Below, one piece after another: positions 11,601-21,942 of a stretch of DNA of 64,000 nt. A program made the translations under genes and the position numbers. The stretch's first letter is position 1. Each line of letters begins with the position of its first letter. Source of the stretch: Poronia punctata (lineage: Eukaryota > Ascomycota > Sordariomycetes > Xylariales > Xylariaceae); NCBI GenBank assembly GCA_022579005.1, contig MU401476.1, positions 233,906 to 297,905 on the forward strand, written 5' to 3'. The notes under the pieces are model-generated. The model did not search any database, was not told the DNA's origin, and was given only the letters and a program-made list of their open reading frames with translations.

Positions 11601-14600
11601 CCATGTTGCATAGCCTCAGGTTTTGTGGCGTATTACATGATATGTACATGTATGAAGGGACGGGTTAGGACTTTTATCCAATCTAAGCAGACACTTGGAA
11701 GACCAACCATTGGGGTTTTAGGTATCTCAAAGGAGGGGCGCTTATTTTCAAAACTCTCTATATGTATTCTGCCTTACCTACTACTTGTACGTGTATAGAA
11801 AACGGCGCATGTTTTGGGAAACGAATAACATGGGCAGAGCAAGTTAACTTACGATAGATAGGATAAAATATCAACGCGTTCCTACCGAATGGCTACTAAG
11901 TGTCTGTGATTGGTTGCGCTTGATATACCACACGGACTCCCTGTCTTACATGTTCGTACTGTGCTTATATTACTTTCGGGCCGTAACTGATGAGGAGGAT
12001 TTGTAAAGAGGGGAATACTACCTTACCTACCTACTTTTACATACATATCCACGTGCAGTCCTCTGTCGGGTCTCCGCAGCCTTATCTACACGTACAAGAG
12101 GAGCTGTCCCTTGTTAGATAGATTGGAAGGCGTGTTTATTACTTGACATATTTTGCAGAAAGTATTTCATGATTTATCCCAAGTCTACACGTACATAGAG
12201 GTAGATTTACCGAGATAAAAAGGTCAGAGTAAGTTGGGCATACCTATCGATGATAGGCTATCGTGTATGAAGTTCTGAACAGATTTGGTAAACAAGCCGT
12301 TGTTGCGCCTCGACGGACTAGACCGTACTCGGTAGGTCATTGCAGGACAGATAACTGGATAAATATGGGGCAAAAGGTTCCCCTGTAATCTCACCCTTGG
12401 TTTTGCCTTGCCGATGATGCCGATCAGTACTGTGTCCGCACCGTTTCTCCTCTCTTTTCATATTAAGACCAGACCAATTATATCCAGGTTACTTCTTTGA
12501 TCAACTCTTCGAGAACATTTCTTTGTGTGCGAGATGGTTGCTATTTCTTGTTCGATCTGCTGTGTCGAGGAGCACGTGCATATGCACATGTAGAGGACCA
12601 AATTATCATCATACTCGTACATAAATACACTTACAATATGTGGCTTATGGAAACTTGGAAGTCCTACACGTGGTTAATTACCTACTTAGTACTTAACCTA
12701 TCTGCTTACCGAGCTGAGGCTTTATTATGATAACAAGTTCTAGAACTTGGGAAGGCTGAAGCTGTGCAGATTACATCGGTGACTCTTTTTGGTCAAAAAC
12801 ACTGCAACAACAAACCTCCCTAGTAGTACTCGTAAGTACTAGATCATGAATTCTGCATAACACGTCGTCACAAAGCTTAGCTGCTCGGTAGAAGGAAACA
12901 TCTACCGGCGTCTTGCCAAGTACGCCTTCGCGCTAGACTACATCATAGTGTAATGTCAGTAACCCAAAGTTTATAACTTAAGATAGTAAAGAATTCTGGG
13001 AAGTAGATAGGTAGGTAGAACTTATCGCCAGTCCGGCTTCGTAAGGACCAACACATTCGGATCCTAGATAAACAGAAGTAAATGAAATCGCATCGTCGGT
13101 CTCTTGTCGACGATTTATCGGTAGTAGTAGGTATCCGATGATGAGAATAGGATTGTCATTACGCGTAGATTGTACTGAGTAGGTCAAGCACTACGCTAGT
13201 TATCAATTAACCTAGATCCTACTAGCCACGTGCAGCTTATGACAGGGCATTAGCTTTGTAAAATCATCCTATTGACATAAGCCCAGACATCGTTTAAGTT
13301 GCCCCGTCGCCAGAGGAATACCAAGCAGCTAGTTAGGTCTCTAGGCAAAGCCAAAATTCTAATTTAGGGATATTCCATCATGTTGAGTACTTAGGTATGT
13401 TCATCGTGAGTGATGTCTTGAGAGATGTACACGGGAAGAAAAGACCACACAGCATACCCTACCCTACTCGCACACATGAACTGCTGAATATTCTCGCCTT
13501 ATCATCTCCATTAATCAGCATCCCACACCAAAACCCCTCTATTCAGTGGGGTGAGTAGGGTGGTAGGTAGGTACGCATACTGATAGATAGCTGCTATCTC
13601 ACAGAAAGTACCAAATCACTGTTTTGGCTGGTGTAGTATGCTATTTCAGGCAGTCCTGCTGGTCTGTAGAGAGCAAAGCTGAAGGACGATCTGGTTTCCC
13701 CAGAACACGCCAGCCTGCCCTCCTGCCAGCCCGACAGTTACCTACTTTGCCTGTACATAGTATGCATACAGTGAAGAGATCCTGAAGAGCCTAGACCAAA
13801 CCTAATACGTCTACAGTCCGTACACAGGTTTTGTCATAAGCGGGAAATGATCGTCGGGGTCTCCATCACAGGACCTTGGTTTACACTGTCGCCCCGTCCC
13901 TGCCATTTTCGCACTAGTGTCTAGTCCTCCCGGTTTACAACCCCAGACATTCCTTGCCAAGCGTGCCTCGACTGTGCATCCTTCCCAACCAATGCGGCGT
14001 GAGATCATCTATTCTGCCCCATCTATCTCGCAGACGAAGAGCGTTTCTGTCGCACAAAACTATGGGGCTGTACAGTATAACGACAATCAGTATAACAGTA
14101 TAGCTGTCGCTGCACAATGCCTAGGTACACACATACGTACACGTACGTTCCCCAGTTGGAAGGAGCAGGTAATAACCTGAGTGCCTGAGTGCAGGTGCGC
14201 CTATCGTTTACCTACTCGTAGCTAACCTATCTATGTACCTTCCCTGCATTCCAATGTACCCTACATACATACATGCTCTTGGAGGGGGGGGGGAAGAGGA
14301 TGCGGTGCAACTCCGTATAAGTAGATGGGCAAAGGGTCGTCGCTTACGCGCTACCCTTGAATCCCCTCTCTCCTTGCTTCTTTTTTGTCACGTCGCCGGT
14401 AAAAATATCCCCATTGTCTTTGTTTGAGCCTTGAGGTGCGGGTCTCACTCTGATTAGCATCGGGTCTGAGACCAGACCTTCTTGCTTTGCTTTGTCGGTT
14501 GAGAGGGCCGGTTGGGGGCCTTTTTGCACCCATTCCCCTTATTCTTGATTGGTTTTAACCGTGTTTACGCCTTCCATTCCTTCCCTTCTCTCGTCTTCTG

Positions 14601-14654
14601 TTCTGTGACTTCCACTTCCTCAACCACCGATCAACCTCCATCCCTCTGCCGACC
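8613..14654. other. Gene-free intergenic region of 6 kb
   Basis: It begins with a (CT)n run at about 8621-8647 and contains T- and A-rich homopolymers (8982-8998, 10041-10057), a (GTGGTG)n stretch near 9730-9750, gtcagtcag tandem units near 9325-9350, many TAGGTAGG/TACCTACC clusters and repeated TACTCGTA/TACGAGTA words. Open frames here are short, low-complexity and lack splice support. The last 200 bases should contain the permease promoter and 5' leader, which is CT-rich. I see no tRNA, rRNA or transposon coding sequence. Confidence 0.6.
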
Positions 14655-16548
14655 ATGTCGACCAAGGACGAGAAAGAGGTCGGCCTCCCGGGCTATCAGT
14701 CCAATTCGGGCGAGGCCGTCAACAGTACTGAAGGTCCGATTCCCGACGGTAACTGGGCTACGCGCAATGGGTTGAATTTGAAGTCGTTCACGATGCGTGA
14801 CTACGGTCACGGCATCGTTGAGCTCGACCGTAGCATGAAACCCCGCCATTTGCACATGATTGCCATTGGCGGTTCGATAGGAGCCGGTTTCTTCGTCGGT
14901 TCCGGTAGCGCTCTCAGCACTGGTGTAGGCAAAAACTCCCTAAACATGAATCGTCAGAGGCGGCGCATTAACTCGTGATGAAACAATAGGGCCCTGGTTT
15001 TCTTCTCATCGACTTTCTCATTATCGGTATCATGATTTTTAACGTTGGTAAGTGTGGATTTACCACCAAAAGTCTGAATATTGTACACGAACTAACTCGC
15101 GTACCATTGCCATATAGTCTACGCCCTCGGTGAACTTGCCGTCATGTATCCCGTCTCTGGTGGTTTCTATACATATGCTACTCGCTTCATCGATCCTTCT
15201 TGGGGTTTTGCGCTCGGTTGGAATTACGTGATGCAATGGGCCGTCGTCGTGCCTCTGGAACTGACGGTGTGTTCGATATCCATCTCGTACTGGAACCAAG
15301 AGATAAGTCCTGCCGTGTGGATCTCGATCTTTTGGGTTTTCATCATCATCGTCAACGTATTTGGTACGCTCGGTTATGCCGAAGAAGAGTTTTGGTCGGC
15401 CATGATCAAATTATCGGCCACCGTCATCTTCATCATCATCGCCTTTGTCATGGTTCTGGGTGGGGGCCCCGAAAAGGGCCTGTACAGCGAATATTGGGGC
15501 GCGAGATTGTGGTATGAGCCTGGCGCGTTCAAGAACGGATTCAAAGGCTTCTGCTCCGTCTTCGTCACCGCCGCTTTTGCCTTTAGCGGAACCGAGCTTG
15601 TCGGTCTCGCCGCCGCCGAGTCTGCTAACCCTGGCAAGGCTCTACCTGGTGCCATCAAGCAGGTCTTTTGGCGAATTACCCTGTTTTACGTTCTCGGCCT
15701 TCTCTTCGTTGGCTTGCTCATCCCCTCGGACGACAAGCATCTGCTCAACGCTAGCTCGGACGATGTCGCGGCTTCTCCTTTCGTGCTCGTCGGACAGTAC
15801 GCCGGTCTCCCAGGGTTCAATCATTTCATGAACGTCGTCATCCTGGTCTCGGTCATCTCCATCAGCGTGTCCGGTGTTTACGGAGGTAGCCGTACTCTCA
15901 CCGCTCTGGCTCAACAGGGTTACGCTCCCAAGGCCTTCACCTACGTGGATAAGAGTGGTCGGCCTTTGTTCTCCGTCATTGCCCTCCTTGCTTTTGGTGC
16001 GCTTGCCTATATCGATCTGGCGTCGAGCGGAGAGAAAGTTTTCACTTGGTTGCAGGCCCTGTCCGGTCTCGCCGCCCTCTTCACTTGGGGCTCCATCTGC
16101 TTCGCCCACATTCGCTTCCGTCGGGCCTGGGCTTATCACGGTCACACCCTGGACGAGATCCCGTTCAAGGCGGTCGGAGGCGTCTATGGATCTTGGCTTG
16201 GCTTGATCTTTATCATCCTCGTCTTGGCTGCTCAGGTAAGATTGCGTCTCTCCCTCCACACAGTCATCTTTGTTTTTCTAACATGTTGGTCGATAGTTCT
16301 ATGTGGCAGTATCTCCTATCGGCAAGGAGGGAAGTGCGGAATCCTTCTTCAATGCCTATCTAGCCCTGCCCGTCATGTTGCTATTTTGGGCAGCCGGTTA
16401 TCTGTGGAAACGAGAAGGCTGGTTGCGCACTTCGCAGATGGATGTCGACACGGGCCGTCGCGAGCACAACTGGGAAGAGATCAACGCTCATCGCAAGTAT
16501 CTGGCCTCGTTGCCAGCTTGGAAGCGCCTTTTCCACGCCTTGTTTTAA
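14655..16548 (+). CDS. Amino-acid permease (APC superfamily, fungal YAT type)
   Basis: Four exons: 14655-14924, 14990-15047, 15118-16235 and 16297-16548 (introns of 65, 70 and 61 bases), giving 565 residues, the usual size for the family. The start ATG sits in a good context (gaccATGtc). The cytosolic N-terminus (about 1-68) is followed by the transmembrane-1 signature [10 protein letters not shown] at about 76-85 and by the YAT hallmark [19 protein letters not shown]. The rest of the protein is a series of about twelve hydrophobic segments, and it ends in a charged cytosolic tail with WKRLFHALF. Members import amino acids with protons at the plasma membrane; the substrate cannot be read from sequence. 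The first donor is GTAGGC, weaker than the others, but the join restores the family sequence [16 protein letters not shown] exactly. Its neighbours show no operon-like relation. Confidence 0.93.
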
Positions 16549-17424
16549 TCTAGACTCGTTATATTACGTGGGATTCTTTGATTTGATAGGGTGGTAATGT
16601 GCTCGTGTGCCGAAAGTTGATTGAAGCTTTTACATATAGGTATCGTTTAGCGGTGCAGGATACTATTTGGATATTAGAAGGATTTTATGAATATTGACCT
16701 TTTTAAAAACTTGCATATGGTTGATTGATCCTTGATAAGAGTACACTTTAATGCGTACTTGCTGCGCATTTGACTGGCATATGCCGCCCCTGACTATTAT
16801 TCGATGGACGATGGACGTTGTATCCTATATCTACTGTGTATACTAACGAGGTCCACTGGTACTAGGTAACGGCGGGGAACCATATGAAAGATGGATAAGT
16901 ATAGGTATTTAAACGCACGAGATATCTATACGTGTATGTGTAGGCACGACGAACGAAAGGTCTACTAGTGGATTGGCGAGTGAGTGTGTGTTGATTTAAG
17001 ACAAATTGGTAGGTAAACTCTGGCCGACGGTAAATAAGTCCTAATTACCTACCTTGTGTATATACCACTTTTTGCTCTTCGTCCTTGCTGTTCGATTAAT
17101 ACATATATATCTACTAAACCTAGGGATGTCCACCTTTTCAACTTTTACCAGACAGAGATACATAGTCTACAAGCCATCCCACAAAAGCAAAGATGAAAAT
17201 ATCATCCTCTTCTCCTTCTCCCCCCCCCCTTTTTTTAGTCCTAGTTTTTCTCGGGAAGGTCTTGTTTAAGACGCAGTTGAAGAAGAAAAAAATTGAAGAA
17301 AATTTGGGTCTTGATGGGTTCGGGAGTGAAAGTTTGATGGTTGGTAGTAGTGTGTCATTGTGTGTTTGTCAAAACTTAGTCAAAGCTACATACCTGCTTA
17401 CCTTACTTACACAGTAGGACTTAT

Positions 17425-17490
<66 letters not shown>

Positions 17491-18045
17491 GCCAAGGAAT
17501 GAATAAACATACGTTACTAAGTCTTGTCATTCTAGTTGGTAGTTTATACACGTACACGTACACGTAGATTTGTGAGTGATGTTAGAACATAAAGGTAAGA
17601 AGAAGAAGGGACCTGTTTGTTGTCGTTTTTATATCATCTAACTATATGTGCGCTGGAATGAATAGCTTGTCTTCCTTTTATATATACTCGTATATATGAA
17701 ATGTTGTCCTAAAAGTGGTAAACTGTACCTTACATATATATATATATATATACCTACCCTAGGTATAATATATACCGTGGAAAGAAAATAAAGAAATATA
17801 GAGAAGAGGGGGGGAAATACGCCGCAAAATAAAAAGTCATCTCGCTTAATTTCAGCGCATAATTAAAATAATAATAATAATAATAATAATATCATCTACC
17901 GTGACCTGACCTGACCTAGCCCAGTCCTAATCCAATTACACTTTGAATCCAAAACCCGACCAAAGGGAAAGTTCCATTAAAAAAAAAAAAAAAAAAAAAA
18001 AAAAGGGGGGAGGAGTTGTATGTGTAAAGTAAGTAAGAGTTGTTT
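16549..18045. other. Intergenic region between permease and MFS genes
   Basis: The two genes converge here, so it should hold both 3' ends. It contains a (CAA)n microsatellite, (TA)n at about 17733-17752, (AAT)n near 17866-17891, and poly-A at about 17979-18004. The open frames seen are by-products of these repeats. No gene is supported. Confidence 0.6.
17425..17490. repeat. (ACA)n microsatellite
   Basis: About 21 uninterrupted units of ACA lie in the convergent intergenic region. It is non-coding: the apparent poly-Leu reading on the reverse strand is a product of the repeat. Confidence 0.95.
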
Positions 18046-20236
18046 TCACGTAGTAAACCGCCAATGGGGATGGTCGTCTCCAAGATTATGAGCGTCGACA
18101 CACTGTAATCTATGATCGCGCTCGCCTCTTTCCCTTTTCGCGTTTTCCATCCTGATGCCGAAAAATAGCACGGTGCAGGCTAGTGCGCATATTCCCAAGA
18201 AGCCGAAGCTGACGCCGTATCCGGTTTGGTAACTGGGTGCTTCTCTTGTGAAGAAGACGTTGGATGCTACTATGCCGCCGACTTTTTTGTTGTTGTTAGG
18301 TGGTTAGTAAAAAGGTAAAGGAAAAGGAAAAAGGAAAAAAAAGGGGGGGGGATACAGAAAGTAAATAGAAGAAAGAAAAAAGAATTATTCACTCACTATT
18401 CCCGAGACCTATCTGCGTCCCTGCCGCTATGGACCGCTTATAATGACCAGATACATTATTGGCCAACCAGGTGATGGTCATGGGTTGTGTCGCGTACCCG
18501 CCGCTGACGATGAGGAAGAGGGCAAAGTACTTGACGCCGAGGGAAGAGATGTGTTGCTGGGCGAGCAGGATGCTGTAGCCCACCCCGGCGACGGCCAAGC
18601 CGGCCATGGCGAAGGCGTAACGGTGTTGGAGTCTGTCCGTGGTGTATGCCGTGCCCAGACATACGGCTGTTGCTACTACGTAGATCGGTATGGTTCGGAC
18701 TTGCGCTTCTGTGGCTAGGTAGCCCATCTCGCGAAGGATGGTCGGGATGAAGAACTATATACATGTAAGTATCCTCGGCGAGAAGTAAGGGGTAGCGTTC
18801 ATGTTCATGTATACATGTTTGAAAGGAAAAAGAACAAAAAAGAAAGCTTACCGAACCAGCGTATCCCGTGTTCACTACACCCAAATACGCAAATGTGCCC
18901 GCGTATATCTTCCAGTCGGTCAATATCCGCCTTCTGGCACGCGGGGTAAGCTCGTCCACTAAGAAATGCCAAGCTGTCAGAATCCAGAGCCTATAGGTAC
19001 TCACTCAGGGGTAACTGATTCATGTACGAGTGAGGAATGGGGGTGGGACCAACTCTTAGCTTCGCCAGTATCCTGAGCGAGACGTGCGACGAGATGTCTC
19101 CGCTCGTCTTCGGTAAGAAACCTAGCCGTCTCAGGCCAGTCCGCTATCCACCACTTGGACGCAAAGCCGATGACGACAGTGATGAGACCTTCTATGATGA
19201 AGATCCAGCGCCAGGCACCATATCCGCCGGCACCGGCCAGGTTAGCAATGGCGTATGCGAGAAGACCGGAGAAGGCCCCGGCTAGGATGGAGGCGCAGAA
19301 GAATAGGGACATGCGCCATTGCAGCTCGAAGCGCTTGTAGTACATGCTGATCAAATAAGTGCAGCCTGTATTTCATACTCTCTTAGCATATATCATCGGC
19401 AGTGGAATGTCATGTATAATGGTATTTAAATAAAAGGCCCAAGAGAAAGCGTGAGTCGTGACTGCGGTTCAAATCGAGGCCTCCAGGAAATGGGGGGATA
19501 TCAAGTTTCGTTCGATAGACTTAAAACTCACCTGGAAATAGACCGGCCTCGAAAAGGCCTAGCAGGAATCTCGTCGCAATTAGGCTCTGAAGATTCCTAA
19601 CCAACCCCTGGGCGATGGTGACGATGCCTGGTTTGCTCCACGTAAGCCTATAAACCTAGGACAAACAAAGTGTAGCGTAGTGGTCGAAGACGGTTGCTTA
19701 CCCCAGAGGATCATGATACCGCTTAACCATGTCGACGGCGCAACGCGCTTTATGATGATGTTGGACTAGTTTGCCCGTCAGCGTCACTCTTTCTCCAATT
19801 CTCAGTTACAAGGTAGGTAGGGAGAGAGCGTAAAAGGTAAAAAAGGACATACCGGAACTTCAAAAAGGATATAAGGGATGAAAAATATGAAAAGCGCGAC
19901 ATTATAATCGTTACCGGTGAGATTCAAATCTTCCGTCATGCCTTGAATCTTTGCGTTGCCTTTTCATTTTCCCCCCGTGAACGTTAGTCAACCAGCCCAT
20001 TTCATGCGCGCGTGTCGTCCGGCAGACGGGAATAAATAAATAAACGTACCGATATTCGTACGGTCGAGAAAGGCGAGGAAGAATAACAAGGTAATGCATG
20101 GTATGACGTTCAAATCACACTTTCTAAGGAGTTTCTTCTCGGCCGCCTCATCGAACTGAATGGGAGAATCTTCTTTGGAAACCTCGGCCACGACGGATAG
20201 ATCTGGCTCGACCAGATTCTTGGTCGCTTCAGACAT
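18046..20236 (-). CDS. MFS transporter, Dal5-like anion:cation symporter family
   Basis: Eight exons on the reverse strand: 20236-20050, 19959-19853, 19765-19702, 19627-19532, 19365-19054, 18958-18852, 18754-18397 and 18281-18046. All phases agree and the product is 488 residues. After a 45-residue cytosolic N-terminus, the first membrane segment leads into FLDRTNIGNAKIQGM, the Dal5-family signature, followed by the helix 3 region FIPYILFEVPSNIIIKR. The central loop (GEAK-MDELTPRARRRILTDWKIY) separates two six-helix bundles; the second carries GNIGGIVASNVFF. Family members carry organic anions such as allantoate, nicotinate, pantothenate or tartrate; the substrate here is unknown. The donor after GEAK is GTTGGT, unusual but the only one that keeps phase. 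An upstream in-frame ATG at 20317 would add 27 residues; I prefer 20236 because it gives a typical N-terminus. Confidence 0.92.
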
Positions 20237-21942
20237 GGTGATGTCGCCGAGGTCGTCACCATTTGTGACACACGGCACTAATATGTCTGTCACAGACGGA
20301 CAGGTTACACGATGCAAAACACAGCTTTATCTGAACTGGTCGACTGTGTTAGGAAGAAGACAATATTCCCAAGTGAAAAAAAAAATAGAATGATATTTCA
20401 GATGTGGTATAGTATAGATAGCTGAACACCACACCCATCTACATGTATATATAAAATAAAGTAGGTAGGGGTTTTTTTTTATGTTATATGGTAGATGAAC
20501 TTTATGTTTGATTAATATCGTATCACACCCACTAGACAAAGACACGGAACAAGAAAAAAAAACATCTAGACTAGACTATTCTACTCTAATTCGGTACCGC
20601 GAAGATCAGCCCCCCGCATCTCATGCGGCAAAGGAGCCCGCTGGGGTAACCCTTCTATTGGCCCATGGTCGTCCCAGCATCTCGTCACAATTGGTGCTTA
20701 CAAGGTTAAGGGTATGATTAGCAGCTGTTGCGTCGGTTGCACGGTGGGAAGGTAGGTGTGTAATAATACACTTAGGTTAGGCAGGTACGAGTATTCTAGG
20801 TAGGTAGGTAGGTAGGTAGGTAGGTAATACCTCGTTGAGAAAGTAAAGTAGAAAAAGAAGGAGCGGCACTTCCAATCTACAAGTAAGTAAACTGCACCTT
20901 GAGCCCAAATCTTGAGACGAATGTTAGGTAAGGTACTTACTCAACTTATCCAAGGTAGGTAGGGAAAGGTAGAGGACCAGGAAACGGCGGACGGCAATGA
21001 CCACAAATGCCGTCCCGGCCGGTTAACATGGGATCCGCCTGATGCTTATTTATTCTCCTACCTCAAGCTACCTGATCCTAGCTAGTACAGGTGCGTATAT
21101 ACCTATACGTGTAGCGGACATGCATTACCTATGTATGTATCTGTCTGACTATAAAGATCCTGGCAAGGCAGGGATCAAGGTATGAACAGTTCCCTGGGAA
21201 TTACTATGTTTTCTGGAAGCCAAGGAAAAAATATAATAAAACACAGAAAGAGGTAGACTGCGGGACTGCTTAATCTTAATAATTATACACGTATCGGTAG
21301 ATATATGCAGATAATACTAAATAAGTATATGCTCAAGGATTTCCAACTTGCCCTATTCGACTTGTTATACATACATATCCTGCATGTCATACCTTGAAAG
21401 ATAATTAAAAAAAATGTTTTTATCCTCACCGCCTGATAACAAGACACACACAGACGGGCAAGGTCCTCATTTTGTTCAAACCGACGGTATGGTCGATTAG
21501 GTCATCAACCCTGTTAACAGGCAGACAGGGTATAGCTTGCTTAATATTCGGCACGCCGCACGCACTCTATTTTCCTTACCCCATGACTACCTACTCGCCT
21601 AGACAACGCCATCTTTCTTGGATTTACACAATTACGCGTCATGTACGTACGTCTATGTAATATCCCAAGAAATAAAATACGAACACGGGTATGGCAGGCT
21701 GGCAGGCATGGCATGGCATGGCATGTTGAGACAAGCTGACTCTCCCATACGAGACCTTCATTTGGTTGTCTAATAGGTTGGGTGTAAACGTGGCTTGACT
21801 AACGTCGGCTGTGCCCTCGTGCCCTTGTGTCTCGACGCTTGTATTTATTTTAGTTGCTATGATATCTGATAGGCCGGCGCGACCTGCTCCGACTGGTCTT
21901 CGTCGTTTTTGTCATTATTATTGCTATACCTTTCCTGTTCCC
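20237..21942. other. Intergenic region with MFS promoter
   Basis: It lies between the 5' end of the MFS gene and the 3' end of the G-patch gene. It holds a (TAGG)n run at about 20798-20826, further TAGGT and TACGAGTA words, and a catggcatggcatgg tandem near 21708-21723. No open frame here has family features or splice support. Confidence 0.6.

Noticed and set aside
19440..19475. GGTTCAAATC as a possible tRNA T arm
   Set aside because: No T-stem pairing, and it lies inside an intron of the MFS gene.
14655..20236. Permease and MFS transporter as members of an NRPS gene cluster
   Set aside because: Six kilobases of gene-free DNA separate them from the NRPS-like gene, both belong to common nutrient-uptake families, and the NRPS appears unable to make a product.
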